Notes: a model not told the origin generated them from the letters alone. A DNA stretch of 64,000 nucleotides from Thecamonas trahens ATCC 50062 (GCF_000142905.1 NW_013657649.1:189288-253287); one strand, 5' to 3'; positions 47,501 through 62,500 are shown, counted from the first letter of the stretch. Made by a program: numbers and translations.

Positions 47501-50500
47501 CGCGCGGCTCGCACGCTGTCGCCTCAATCTCGCTCACCATGCGGTCCAATCGAAGCGGTGACCGCAACGGCGACCGTAGCGGCGACCGCAACGAGCTGCC
47601 TGATTCACTCGCTGGCCAGGGCGCCATGCCGGGCATCCAGCTGGTGAGCCCGTCCATATCAGAGGTCGATGAGGATGTGGACGACTCGCTGCTGGGATCC
47701 ATGTCAGTCGAGGCCGTCTGCGTCCTTCCTCCCGGCCCTCCCGGCCTCTGCATGCTCTCGTTTGCGCTCGACGGCGAGGCCTTTGTCGACGTTCCCTCCA
47801 AAATCTACTACTATGACGCAGACGGCTTCTCGCAACTCTCGTTCTCACCGCGGTCCGGCCCGACCTCTGGCGGCACACCGCTCAAGATTAGTGTCAACAG
47901 CCTTGCGCCGCTGCTGGACCACATTGACGTGGTGGTGATCAAGTTTGACTCGGGCGTCACGCCGCCGGTTGTGGTCAAGGGCGAGATTCGCAGCGGCGAG
48001 ACCATCACTGCCTTTGCTCCTCCGCTCGCGCTCGGACCCCACCAGGTCTCGTTCTCGCTCGACTCGGAGACCTGGATTCCGTTTGAGCGGAGGTTCCATG
48101 CCTATGAGCAGCCTGCGGTCTCCATCTCCCCGCAGTCGGCGTCGACCGCACACTACACTCACGTGGTGGTCACCTGCTCCAACGACCACTTTGTCTCCCT
48201 CGGCATGGTCCCGGTCCTCCTCCGGTTCTCGTCGACTACCTCGGTGCAGCCCATCGAGTTTGAGGTCCGCGGCCTGGCGCGGACCTACCTGCGTGCGCTC
48301 TCCACAAGCCAAGCGGCCGAGGCCATGATTGCCGTCAACGAGCCGCACAGTGAGCCGTGCGAGACCAGCGACGGCGAGATGCGCGAGTCTGCGCTGTCGG
48401 GCTTGGCAACGTCAGAGGTCGAGCATGCGCTCCGGGCTGTGTGGCGTGACGCCGAGCCTGTCCTCGACTTTCTCATTCCGCCTGACATTGCGCTGCCTGG
48501 CGAGTACTATGTCTCGCTCTCGCTCAACGGGCGGATCTACGGGCACGACGACTCGGACGCGCCGTTCCGGTTCTACGATCCGCCGATTGCCGACAACGTC
48601 GCGCCACCGCTTGTCCCGGCGTCCGGCGGCTCGCACATTACTGTGTCTGGCAGTCAGTTCCCGCGACAGGGCAAGCTGCTCATGGGCCTTGTGCCCCTCA
48701 GCGACTACTTTTCCTGGCTTGAGGACTCGAGCTCGTACGACGAGGTGACTTTGGATCAAGACGAGGAGATGCATTTGGTGCACGTACTGGAGGGTGCGCT
48801 GGCAGCGCGGCGGCTTGACCTCGCCACAGCACATCGGTCGCACGCTGGCGCTGCAGCCGGGCGCGGCATGAAGAGCTCGCTCGCCTCGGACATGGGCTAT
48901 GCGAGTCGCGACGGCCCGTCTCGCATGCCTTCGCCTCGTCACTCGCTCTCCCCAGGCGATGTGCGCACGATGCGTGGCTCGGCCTCGCTGGCCTCACTCT
49001 CGTCGGCTTCGGGCGTGCATCCGCAGTACCAGCGGGCATTCAAGGCCTCGCTGCTCGCAGTCTCACCCATTCAACTCCGATTCCACAGCGACCGCGAGCT
49101 AAGCGGCGTGGTACCGGCACTGGCGCCGACCACGTACGCTGCCTTTATCTCGTACAACGGCGGCGAGACGTACCACTTTTGCTCGCGCTTTCTCCTCCAC
49201 GCCTACACCGAGCCTGTTGTTGCCGGCGTGGCACCCACCAACGGCCCGACCATGGGTCTTCCTGACGTTCGGCTGCAGGTGGCAGACCCGGCACAGCTTG
49301 TGGCGCTCTCGCGAATTGACATGTCTGCCGCGCGAGTCGCGCTTGTGCCGGTCGACCCGACAACAGGCATGTGTAACCCACCCTCGGCGCCGGCCGGCGG
49401 TGGCCCGCGGCCGGGCTCGCGGCCGACTGGCGGCGCAAGCTCGGGAGCGGAAGCCGCCCGGGCCGGCCCGCGCCGGCGAACCTCGAACCTGGACTCGAAC
49501 ACCGCCGATGCATGGAGTATGTCCGGAGGCGCGATGGCGTCCAATGCGGAAAAGGTCGTCGTCCCAGTCCACCTGTTTTTCGAGACGGCGACCGGTCACC
49601 GGGTCGCGGCATCCCAACTCGAGTCCTCGCTCTCGGACGCCATGGGCCAGCTCACGTATTTGGGGCAGTACTTTCCACCATCGAACCCGGACGGCTCGTC
49701 GACAAGCGGATACGGCCACGGGCGGACAGCGTCGCGATCAGGCCAGAGCGGGTACGGCGGCGGGCAGGGCGGGCGAGGCGGTCCTGGCGCTAGCGGCACG
49801 CCAGTCGCGGGCGGTGACGGCCAGCTGCCGCCAAGAGCGTTCATGCCACTCGAGGCTGCGCTCATGCATGGCCTCATCACGTACGACATGTACACAGTGG
49901 AACGCCGGGCGATCGACGCCACTCGGATCTCGCTCATCGACTCGCTCTCGGGCTACTTTGCTTTTGATGTGGCGGCGTCGACGTCGCCGATCCAGTATGG
50001 CGTCTTTCTCGCCGTCAACGGAGTCGATTTTGCACCGCGACCAGTGGCCACCGTCGGCGGAGATAAGCTCGGCTCGCTCTCATCACTCGGCTCGTTTTCG
50101 TCGCGCCATCTCTCGCTGGAGATCCCGCACCCACCGCTCTTTACCATGCTCGAGCCACCGGTTGTCGACACCATCTCGCCCGAGTTTTTGGTCAACACCG
50201 GCGGGACACGGGTGACCATCTCCGGCCGCAACCTAGCGACGGCAACCCTCTTCTGCAAGTTTGTGCGGCAAGGCGGGGCCGGAAGCGACGAAGAGTTTGT
50301 CGTCCAGGCTGAGGCCTCGCCTGACGGCTCAGAGGCAGTGTGCATCACGCCACACTTTCGGGACGTCCGACCGGGTTCACTCCTGGTACTTGAGCTCTCC
50401 CACAACGGGCAGGCGTACGTTCCGGTCCCGACCTCGATCTCGCACCCGTTCCGGGTTTCTGTCCTCCCGCACGTTGAGTCGCTTTCGCCGCTCGCCGGTC

Positions 50501-53500
50501 CAATGGAGGGCGGGACGACGCTGCTCATCAAGGGCCATGGCCTCATCCATGTCGCCAACATCGCTGTCCGCTTCACGCTTGGCAACCGGGCGTCGACGGT
50601 GATGGGCGAGTTCAAGTCGTCGTCTGCCATTGCGTGCCAGACGCCGCCGGATCTGGGAGCGCCTGGCCTTGCCCGGGTCTCGGTTGCCCTCGACGGCGTC
50701 AACTTTTCCGGCAACGGTGTCGCGTTCTGCTTTCTTCCGCCGCCGTACATTGTTCGCATGTACCCGTCGGTTGGACATGTGCTCCCGCTCGTTGGCGAGG
50801 GCGATTCGCCGGCACCACTGCCACAGCCTGCGAGCGAGAGACGGACGTCCGAGGCTACGTTGCCGTCTCGACCGGTGAGTGCGCTCCGCGGCACGCAGCG
50901 GCGACAGTCGATTTCATCGTACACCGTCAACGACATAGACGACCTTGCGCGGCTGGTTGCGATGCCGAACGCGCACGAAACGAGCACGCCGCGGCGCGGC
51001 ATGCTCGACGTGAGCGAGGTACACAAGAGGCGGACGCGGTCGCCATCGATTGTGCGACCTGGCCAGCCGCGGCACGTGGTGGTGCTCTCGGCCACTGCTG
51101 TTTGTTGTGGCGACTTTTCGCACCCGCTCATCCGATTCCGACAGGACGGTGCGACGTCAGGCTCGATGGAGAAGCTAGCGCTCTCCAAGTCGCGACTCCA
51201 GCTGGCGCTGGAAGACTTTGAGACCAAGCGGGTAATGTCGGCCAACGCCCAGCTAGAGACCGACTCGCCGCTGGCTTCGCACTACGACGAGCTATTCGCC
51301 GAGTCCGAGGCCGACATCAACACGTTGCTCTCTCGCGAGGATCTCGTGCGATTCCAACTGCCATCGGCGCTCTGCCGCAAGCCCGGACTGGTCTTTGTCG
51401 ATGTTTCGGTCGACGGCGGGGCGACGTACACCTCTGGCGGCGAGTTTGAGATCGTGGCCTTTCCGCGGCTTGGCCTCCTCTCACCGTGGTGCGGACCTGC
51501 CGGAGCTTCGCGGGTCATATCGTTTGTCGGCCTTGGCATCGACAAGATGGCCTACCTCCGGCTTGTCCCACTCGCCACACGATCCGCGCTGGTCGAGCTG
51601 CAGGCGTCGGGGCAGGCGTCGGGATCGTCGCTGAGCCCAACAGCCCGGCTCGGGCTGGGCATGGTCGAGGACGAGGAGGACGACCTCGGTGTGCTTGGTC
51701 CTTTTCCGCTCAAAGTCATTGGGCAGCTCCACGTCTCGACTCTACTCAACGTGGCAGCACCAGCGCTCCTCGCAGCCTACAAGCCGATGGCGATGAGTGA
51801 GACTGGCGGCGCGTCGTCATCGCTTCTGGACACGGGTAGTGCGCTCGACGGGGCGAACGCCAAGTCGGTCCGCGACGAGGCTGGCGCACTGGCACTCCTC
51901 CACAAGCTGCAGCGGCTTGTGGAGAACCCAAAAGATGTCTCGCTTGTGACATGCAAACTCACAAGCTTTCCGGGCTGGCGTGGCCACTACGAACTCCAAG
52001 TTGGTCTCTCCTCTGACGGCCCCTTCCGCGCACTTGCGAGCGACGCGGAGCTAGTTGATGTGCTCACGGCCCAGTACGTCGACGTCGACAGTCCGAGCGG
52101 CGACGATGAGGCCAGCGATGTTTCACCGGCACCTAGCCAGCTGTCGGCGACGGCCAGTCCGAAGCCAGCGACGCCACAGCGGGCAAGCAGCGCTGGCGAC
52201 TCCGGTATTGGCACCTTTTGGCTCTTTGACGAGGCATCGGTTCTGAATGGTGCGGTCATAGAGCCACAGCATGGGCCGCTGACGGGTGGTATCAACGTTG
52301 CTGTGGTTCTGACATCCAACGACAGCGACAATGACGACGACGACGATGGGGATGGTGTTGGTGGTGGTGAAGTTTGGAGCGCCGTACTTGCTCGGCAAGC
52401 TGCTAGGATGCGGGTTGCACCCAGATACGCTTCGCTACCGCCTGTGGTTGTTCTCCGCTCACGCGATGGACAGCAAGTGACGACACAGGCCGAGTTTACG
52501 ATGCCGCACCGAATCGAGTTTGTTATGCCGAGAATGGCCGATTCAGGCCTAGTCACGGTCTTTGTGGGCCTCGACGGACTCGATGCTTCACAGCTTCCTG
52601 TCGGGCACTTTGAGGTGTTTGAAGAGCCACGGGTGAACAAGACGGTGGCGCTTGGCCCAGTGGGCATGCTCCACGGTACGCATCTTATGCCCAACTTTCC
52701 TCTCCTCGCCTACCGCGACTGGAACGAGGCAGAGACACCGGAGCATCGGCTTGGCGACTCTGGGCTTCACCTGCCGCTTGTGCGGATTTCGGCCAGCGGC
52801 GGCGGCGGCGGCGGTGAAGAGAGCAGCAATCCCGTCGTTGTGGCAGCATACGGGACGACGACATCGCTTGCCTTTCATGTGCCGGATGCATTCCTCGGCG
52901 ACGCGGTGGACCACGAGCAAAAGGTTGTGCTTGGCCTCGAGCTCTCGTGTGACGGCGGAGCACGGTTCTCCAACGTGGGCAAGCTCCAGATCGACCCACA
53001 CATTCACGACACGGTGCAAATGTCTGTGTACATCGAGTCAATATCTCCGATGTGCGGCCCGACGATCGGCGGGACGACAGTCGAGCTCCTCCTCGAGGGC
53101 ACACCCGGGCTGGCGGGAATTCTTGTGGCCGGCTCGTCGGGCCATGAACACTCACCAACAGGCGCTACACCTGGCGTGCCAGGCCAGAGTGTGGTTGTTC
53201 CGGCCTCTCAAAAGTGTCGAATCAAGTTTTCGATGGTCGGTGAGGAGCGGGTGGTCGAGGGCGTGGTCGAGGCTGACAACGAGACGCCGCCGTCATCGTC
53301 GGGACGGGTGAGAATCCGAATTCTTTGCGAGACACCACGGTTTCTGGCACCGGGCCTCGCACAGGTCCAGGTTGCGCTGGTAGGCACCTCGTTTGTGGAG
53401 TCATTTTCGGCCTCGTTCTGCTTCCTGCCGCCGTCGCAGGTGGAGAGCATTTCGCCACCGGTGATTGCACGAACGGCAGCGTCGACGATATTGACCCTCC

Positions 53501-56500
53501 GCGGCGAGGGCCTAGTGACCGGCCAGCTCACACCGCCGGCGTTCATGCTGGTGTGTGGTGGCAATGGCGAGCCGCTGGACGGATCGGAGGTCGAGGTTGT
53601 TCTCCCGGCACGTCTCCAAGTAGTGCTCCGCAACCTCGTTGACTCACGGCGGGCGATCCCACTCTCGCTTGTGGGGCACACGCTCGCAAAGACCTTCCTC
53701 AAGAGCCTGTACACGTCTGCGGCGGATGCGGTGGCGTCGGCGATGAGCGAGGGCGACATGCTTGTTGTCCGAGCGAAGCTTGACTCAGCAATCCCGCGCG
53801 AACTGGCCGTACTGGGCCTGGAGTCTAACGCTACCACTGTGGCCGAGCCGTTGATTGTGGTCAATCCCGATGACGAGATTGAGGACGACGCCGATGCTGT
53901 GGCTGAAGCGATGCGACGGAACGAGATCGAGACGGTGACGCCGAGCTCTGGCCCGGCGGCTGGCGGAACACGCCTCACGGTTCGGCTCCGGTCGACACTG
54001 TTTGACGTTTCGAGTGTGTTTGGTAGCTCTGCCGGCACGGGCTTCGTCTCGAGCTTCCAGCATATGCCGTCGGGCGGGTCAATTGACTCTGTCGAGGCAA
54101 ATTCGGTGTCGGGTGAGTCGGACCTGAGCCCGGCCGAGTTGTCACCTCCGCCCCGTGCTTTGCACGTTGCAGCGCCGCGGGCAGCGTCATCTGCCCACCT
54201 CTACGGTAGCCGCGAGAACTTGGATCAAGCAGACGATGAGCCTCTCCGTGGAGCAATTGTCGCCTTTCTCCGGCGTTGCAAGGGGTGCATGGCCAAATCA
54301 CGGAGCACAACGTCGACTCAAGCTGGGCTCTCGTGCTCGTGCTGGTGCGTGACCATGTCTGCACAACAGGTGAGCACAGGTGTGTTCGAGGCGGTGACGC
54401 CTGCTATGGAACACTCGCAATGGGGCGTGCTGGGCCTGGTGAGCGTGCTGGTAGCGCCGCTGGCACGGCTCGGTTCGGAGCGCCGTTGCGTTCACCCACT
54501 TGTTCCTCACCATGCACACCTTTTTGAGCCTGTTGGCACATTCTGGGTGTACCAGGTGCCTCGGCTGGCATCTTTGCGGCCTTGTGTGGCATCGCTGGCG
54601 TCACGAACGCGTGTCGAGCTGCAGCTGCCGCGGCCAGTGATCGGGCCAGCCGAAGTGGTGCGCGGCAAGTGCAGGGTGAGCATCGCGTTCCCTGGCGGCC
54701 GCAAGCTGTTCCTGGATGCGGACGTGGTCTCGTCGTCGACAATTGCGTTTGAGCTCCCGTCGCGAGCTGAGCTCAGTGCGATGTATCCAGAGCTGAACAG
54801 CGCCCTTGCGGCGGGCTTGCAGCGGAGCGACTCTCGGGCACTGCTGACGTCTGACGGCGAGCTGCAGGTCCGGCACCAGGCGGCACTGGAAGTGAGTGTG
54901 GCACTCAACTCGGAGCAGATGAGCGAACCGGTGGCGGCGATGCTTGTGCACGCCGAGCTGGAGGTGTCGCACATGGTGTCGCTTCCCAAGGTGCTGGCGA
55001 CCAAAGTGGGAGTGGGCATGCTTGTTGGCGAGTACTGTGGACCAGTGCTTCCACTCTCTGCCGTGACGGACGCTATGCATCACGTGGAACATCATGTCGA
55101 TCCACGGCATGAGAGCGCGACGTCACGGACGAGCAAGACTATGATATCCGTGTCGATGCTGCGGTCTGCAGTGCTCTCGTCATCACTCTCGTCTCGCGAT
55201 TCGCGCGGCTCGTCGCACTCGCCTCGCAGCAGCAAGGCCACACCTGCGCTGCGGGTATCCAACTGCTTTGTATGGCTGGCAACGCCCGACTCATTGCCAG
55301 AGAGTGCGATAGAGACCGGAGTCATGCGCGAACCGCCAAGCGAAGAAGTGGTGCCTGGCTACGGCTTCCAGTCGCGGATAGTGTTCCCACTGGCCAAGTC
55401 TGTGGCGAGTGCGCCCAAGCTCCACGTCTTTGTCTCTGTTGACTATGGCGTCGAGTTCAAGTGTGTGACGCAGTTCTCGTCGAACCGGGTGCCTTTGCGA
55501 CGGCGTTGGCGCCGTCGACGGGCCCGTCGTCAGGTGGGACGCGGGCAACCATCCAGTTTGCTGCCGACGGCCCAGCACTTCCTCCGACACTGTACATTCG
55601 GCTCGAGTCGTTCAATCTTGTACTGGGTCCGCTGGAGGTCGACGTTGATGCCGGCGAGGTTTCGTTTCACATGCCCGCACTGCGTCTGGATGCGGATATG
55701 CTTGCTGACCATGACGGCGGCAACGAGGGCGACGGACTTGCGGCGTCGGTCTCGCTGGCCTCTGTGGCTATGGCGGGCGGGAAAGGCAGTGGGAGCGGAG
55801 GAAACGGAGCGCTGATGGTCAAGGGCGGGCGGGTAGCGTCAGGGACGTTCCGGCAGCGTGGACGGGCGGGCTCGGTGACCTCGCAGGTGCGCATGCCCGA
55901 CGGCAGTGGCATGGGTAGCACTGGCGGGCCACCCAGCTCGCTGGCCAGCCTCGTGTCCACGCCGTCGTTGAGCGAGGGCGGGGCCAGAGGGCGACGGTCG
56001 CACAAGCTGAGGACTCGGATTGGGCTCTCAATTGATGGAGGCACGACGTTTGTCAAACAAGGCTCTGCGGTCTCGTTTACCTTTTTCGAGGAGCCGATGG
56101 TTGATCGAGTCTCGCCGAGGCTCATTCCGCTTGACGTGTCGTCACAGGTCTCGATTTATGGGACTGGGCTTGCGCCGCACGCGGCGGCGAGCAAGAGAGA
56201 CGGGCGTGGCGTTCTGGTCCGGCTGCTACCCAAGGCCAAGATCGGCAAGCTGCCTGCAAGCATGGAACGGCGGCGTGCACTTGTGGCGCGCGAGTCGTGG
56301 GCCACCATATTGCCGCTGGCGGACTTGACTGACGGCGAGGCGGTGTTTCAGCTCCAGCCCGAGTCGCTGGCAGTGGTGCGACCCGGGCTGTTCTGGCTGG
56401 CGTTCTCGTACAACACTGGCATCGACTGGGTCATCTTTACCGAGCTTGTCATGCTGTACGACACCGGCGGTGGAGCGGCGAACCTCTTTCCATCATCAGG

Positions 56501-59500
56501 CCTCATTCGCGGCGGCCGGCGGCTGGAAGTGGTCCCGAGCCACTCGCTGCGGCTACAGCCACGGGCCGATGTCTCTGTCTTTGACGTAGTCGTCCGGTTT
56601 GATGTCGACAGGTCGATGGCACGGGCAGGCCAGACAAGCTCGTCGCGGGTGCCGCTGTCGGTGGGCGGCGCCGAGCCGGTGATCGTGCAAGGCGAGCTGG
56701 AGTGGGTCCGGCGGCTCGAGGGCGAGGCGGCCGGTGATTGGGTGGTGGTTTGCAGGAAGGTGCCACCGTTGTTTGCCTCGATTGTGCACATGATGAGTGC
56801 GCTTGTGACGTACTCGCTCGACGGCGGGCGGGTGTTTGGCGAGGCCTCGGCTGTGTTCAACCTCTTCCCCACCCCGACGCTTGACTCGATTGCGCCGTCG
56901 AACGGGTTCTGCACAGGAGGCACGACGCTCACACTGCGTGGCGGGTTCCCGACAAGCATCGACGGCGCGCCCCGGGTTCAAGTCCGATTCACGGTCCGCC
57001 GCATCCTTGGTGAGAGCGAGGAGCCCATTGGCATTGGCGGCGGCGAGGGCAGCAGGAGCGAGAGTGGCAGAGACGGCGACAAGAGCGGCGAGTCCGACGA
57101 CGAGTCTAGCTGCGATAGCGTTGCGAGTGGTCAGCTCAGCGGGGATACCGGCGGCGTGACGCGCGTTTCTGCCGACGGGCGGTATGAGGAGATGGAGGTG
57201 ACGGTGCCTGCAAGCTCTGTGTCTGGATCGACGGTTGTTGTGTCTGCGCCTGCGGTGCCGTGGTCGTCGCTCTCGACGGCGGTGCTCTCCCTTTCGTTTG
57301 ATGGCGGGGCGTCATGGGTCTCGTACGACGAGCCCGCGCTTCAGTTTCAGTTTACAGGCCGGCCGCGCGTGCATGGCTTCTCGCCGTCATTTGGTGTCTC
57401 TCACCAGGAGCACGACATCGACTTAGCGGTCACTGGCCTCACGCCTGTGCTTGACGAGATGTCGTCTGTGGTCATTGCGCTCAAGCCTGTGGCGGACGAG
57501 GGATCCGGAGACGAGGGCGAGGTGAAGAGTGGTCCTGCGATCTTGGTCTCAACGACTGTACCGGAGCTTTCCGAACTGATGGCGATGCGCGCACCGCTTG
57601 CACGAAGCATGGACGCGCTTGCGCGTGTGGCGGCGTCTGTCTTTTCCAAGGACGTGCGGCAGGTGCTTCTCTTGCAACGCGCGGCGTGCCAGGCGGAGCT
57701 AGAGGCGAAGCTTGCACCCAGGCTTGCGGACGTGCAGAGCATTTCGGTGCGAGTCCCGATGCTCGAGGCCGTGGGCCCGTACGGGGTGGGCATTGCGCTC
57801 AACGGAACGCAGTTTGTGTACTGCGAGACGTCTGCGTATCACTCGTTTGAGCGGATCCGGATCACGTCGATTTCACCGTCGCATGTGTTTGCGAGCAAGC
57901 CAATCACGCTCACGCTCCATGGAAACTTTGTTGATCTTGGCGGGGCCCGGGTCTCGTTTTCACGGGTGCTACCGTCAGGTGAGCTTGCCGCACCGATTGT
58001 GGTGCCGGCTAGGCTTGGCGAGGCAGATGCCAGCGAGACGGCTGCAGCTGCCGCGATGATGTCGATGGGACGGTCGACGTCGCGAGACACGGTGCTTGTG
58101 GCGACGACACCGGCGCTGCCGCCGTCAACCGAGTTTGTGGTCGAGGTGTCGCTGGCCGACCTGCCGTTTACACGACAGCACCGATACGTGCTCAAGTCGA
58201 TGCCAATTCCTCGGATTACCGAGGTGGTACCAGCGGTACTTCCGGAGGGATTCTCAGACCCGATCAAGCTGATGGGGACAAACTTTGGCACGGCGCCGAT
58301 TGTGGAGCTTGTGTTTGGCCCATCGAACGGGCGCGGGAGCGGGGCTGGCGGCAGCGAGTCACGGCGGCGACGGCGCGGAGCCAGTGGCGCCGGCGACAGC
58401 AGCCGCGAGAGTCGCGGTGGCGGCGGCATTGTCATGGCTCCACTACCCAGCTGCGATGGCGAAGACGAGGTGCAAATCAAGCGGGCAGCACGGGTGCTGT
58501 CCAAGACGGAGATTGTGGCCGAGGCGCCTCCGTTTTCAGAGAGCCATCCGGCGCTCTCGCTCCTCCTTACCTTTAACCGGATGCAGTTTGTGGAGGCCGA
58601 GTGTGAGGTCTTGTACTTTGCACTGCGGTCGCTGGTGCCGCGAGCTGGGTCAGCTGCAGGAGAATCGCGACTTGTTCTGCGAGGCGTGTTCCCGGCCGGT
58701 GGCGCGTCGGCGGTGGCGACGGCGTCCGGCAAAGTGGCGGTCCGGTTTACGCAGTCGATGGGTGGGAGCTGGAGCAAGGTGGTGAGCGCAGTGTTTTCGC
58801 GGTCAGGTCACGAGCTGCTCTGCACCACGCCGACGTTTGATGAGGCTGTGCGCGGGCCGGTGATGGTGGAGGCGTCATACGACGGAATTCACTACACGCG
58901 GTCGCGGTTGGAGTTTATCGTGTTTGACGAGCCAACGTTCAACTCATTCTCGCCGGTGAGCCTGACGCCGTCCAAGGGCGCGATGCTTGAGCTTGCGACC
59001 GAGAACGTGACAGATACCGGCATGTTGGGCGTCAAGTTTGTGGATGCCGTATCAAAGACCGAGGTGCATGCAGCGACGGTGCTGGTCAAGTCGAGCTCGA
59101 CGGTCCTTGTCTCGCCGCCACCGTACGATCCACAGCAGGGCGACGTGGCGTACTCGGTCGAGCTGACGCTCAACAAGCAGGACTACATCCCGTGCGGCTC
59201 CGGTGAACTCTTCCGGTGGGTGCGGGTCAAAGCGGTGTTCCCGCTCGCGGCGCCTTTGCGCGGCGGGACGCCGCTGACGTTTACCGGAACCAACCTCACA
59301 CCCGATGCCGAGTACTCGGTCGCGTTCCACGGCGCCAACACGCTAGTCAACTCGGTCCTCACGCCGCTCCTCCACGGTGCAGGTGTCCTGATTAAGTCGT
59401 TCTCGATGGCGCAGCTCTCGCGATCGTTTTCGCGCCAGTCGGTGGTGTGGAGCAGCAACGACGAGACGGAAGCCGACGTGAGTGGCGCTTTGGGCTCGAA

Positions 59501-62500
59501 GAGCAAAAGCTTGTCCAGCTCGTCAAGTTTGCTCGAGGAACAGATGGAAGAAGAAGAAGCAATGAGCGGGAGCGGGGATGGTGACGACTTTGAGTCGATT
59601 TCGCTCTCCAGCGCCTCGAGCAGCTCGTCGAGCAGCGGATCTCAGCAGGCGGATGCGTATGGACCAGACGACGATTTCGAGGACTTGGGCGACGACTCAT
59701 TCTCGCTGGACGACATGAGCTGCGGAAGCGAAAGTACGGCCGAGAGCGAGGCTCCGTCTGCGGGCAGTGATGCAGCCGACACTCAATGTGGCTCAAGGTG
59801 CTCTTCGTCGGCTTCTTCGGCCACTTCGTCGTCTTCGTCTTCACTTTGCATCCAGAACGAGGCGATGTTGCCGGCTGCAGCCAAGTCGGTGTCGTCGTCG
59901 GCGGACTCGATGGTCTCGTTCCAGGCTCAGGCCTCTATGGATGTGCGGAGCATGATGGGGGTGCGAACCCAGTCTGCGGCGGCGGCGAAGAGCGGGAAGT
60001 TTGGAAGTATGGCTGGGCAGGCGAAGCGCAGCAAACTGGAGAGCGGGATGGCGTCGTCCCAACTTGCGTCTCAGTCTGAGGGCGCGATGGCTGGCTTTGG
60101 AGAGGGGTACGCGGTTGGGGCCACGTCTTTAGACTCTGACGATGGGGTGACGTCGCTCGCGTATCACAAAAGATTCGAGCTTGCGGTCGAGCCGGCGACG
60201 GGCTCTGGGCGCCACGAGCACTTTGTCGGCTCGATGAAGGAGCCGCAACGGCCAGGGCAGTCACCGCTCTCGCGCGGCGGGAATAGCAGCTCGTCGAAAG
60301 TTATGTCGATGAAGCGGCAGCGGACCGAGGGACTGCCACCGATCAAGGTCAGGCTCGGCGTGGCGCCACCCCGTGACAGCGGTGTGCTTTGGCTGAGCTC
60401 GCTCTTTGAGCTTGGCGAGATTCACTGGCTGGAGACGCGTGCTGTCGACGAGGTCGAGTACCGCGTGGGCGTGTGCAGTGTGACGATGTTGCGGAGTGTG
60501 GAGGTGGTTGATGCAAGCTACGAAGGGTGGCAGCCGCAGTCGGATGATCTGGTAGGCTATCTCACGGTGGTGTCGCCTGGCCAGTCTGCGGTCTCTGTCC
60601 TGCAGATGATCTCTCTCCGCAGCGTGATGTCGTTCAACTCGCTGCTTGATGCCAAGGCGGCGATCGGGTCGGGCGAGGCGAGTGGCTGGATGAGCAGCAC
60701 CATGTCGCCGACCATATCGCGGCACACCTCGCGGGCTCGCCGCGAGTCGAGCGTGAGCGCGGGTGACAGGCAGACGTTGGGCCGGCACTTGAGCGGGATG
60801 ACTCGGGAGCGGTCTACGACGGAGCCGACGGACCTGTTTGACGCGGCCAAGCTGGAAGCGCAACTGGACTCGGTGTTTGTACCAGCGGAGCCGTTAACCC
60901 GCGAGGAAGCGAGCGGGCTTTTGCTGGCGCTTGGTCTGGTGAGCGAACGTGGGATGGAGGAGAGCTACCGCACGTTTTACGCGGGTCACGGGGTGTGGCC
61001 ACTGGATGTCAACTTGATCTCCACCTTTGTCAACATTTTCCACCGGCCTGTACCGATTGATGACGAGCATGACGATGAAGGCAGTAGCAGCGAGGTTGGC
61101 GATGGTCACGATGCCGATCATGCCGCCGACGGCGGCAATGGGCTCTCAGGTTCGATGGTTTGCATCTCGGTTGCGATTGAGAGTGAGACGGTGACGGTGC
61201 CGGCGTCGGTCGAAGCGCGGCGGGTAGTGACCGGAACGGTGTCGTCGTCGGTCTCGGCAGGCGATGGTGCCGCTGGCGGCGGCGGCGGCAGCGAGGTTGA
61301 CGAGGCGAGTGGTGTGGGTGATGGAAGCGGGGTGCTCTCGATTTCCATGCTCGGCTATCTCCGGCAGCCGCACGTCCATCCTAACCCACATGTTGGGCGC
61401 GGAAGCGGGGGCGGAGCCAGCGGAGTCGCAAGCAGCAAGGCGCTCGGGCGGAAGCGAAAAGGCGGAAGCGGGCGGACCGGCGGTGAGTCGGCGGCCAAGC
61501 TCGGGCTCAATGCCGACGTCGCAGGCGAAGCTGCAGCAGATCTGCCGGTGCTGCCGATCTCTGTGCGCTATACTTTGAGTCTTGTGCAGGCATCAGGGTC
61601 GAGCGCGGTGCGAGGCAAGATCTCGATCGGGGCCTCGTCGGCGCCGTCGTCGCTCATTTCACACGTGGACGTGACAGGACACTACAACCGTGACGGCAAG
61701 GGTGTGCTGTTCCTCACCCCTTCTACGACCAACTCGTCAACGACGTTTTCGGACTCGCGATGGGAGGGCATCGTGCCATTGGCAAACTCGGGCGGAGATG
61801 ACGGAACCGGCTTTGGCGCCCAGTTTGAGCTCTTTGAGTACGGTCCGACAGCCGGCACAGAGACGCTTCAGTGCCGGTCGCCAGCATTTGAGCGCAGTTT
61901 CGATTCTGTCAAGGCGATCGTTTCGCGGAACGGGACGGCGCTCGCCGACGCGCTGCCGTTCTATCTCCTCAGTGAGCCCGAGGCTGTGACATGCTCGCCG
62001 GCGTTTGGGCAGATCCGCGGTGCAGGCGACCTTGTGCTCCGGTGGGAGCCGGCACCGGCGAGCCTGGAACTTGTTTCGCTTGAGAGCTACAAAGCCTATC
62101 GCGAGGCGAAGGACCGCGACGACGAGGCGGCGGCCCAGGGTATGGCTGTGGAGGCGCGGTCAGGCGGGGTGTTGACAGCGCCTGCCGGCGGGGGCAGTGG
62201 TGACCGGCGCGGGTCCAAGGCAGCGGCGGTGGTGGCGAAGCTGCTGCTTGCGGCGCCGCAGGTGGAGATCCAGGTCTTTGTTGACTCGCTGCCGATGCCT
62301 GTGCGCGAGGCGGCTGTGACCGCGAGTGGACTGATTGATACCGAGCGTGTGGAGCAGCGGTACCTGGACGTGATGCGGCTGGTGTACACGTACTCGGGCG
62401 GATGGGCACTTGACGAGGTTAGTGGCGAGTGGCTGCTGTGCGCGGAGATTCCGCGGCTGGAGGCGGGGCTGGCAGGCTCGCTTGCGGCGCAACTGAGCAA

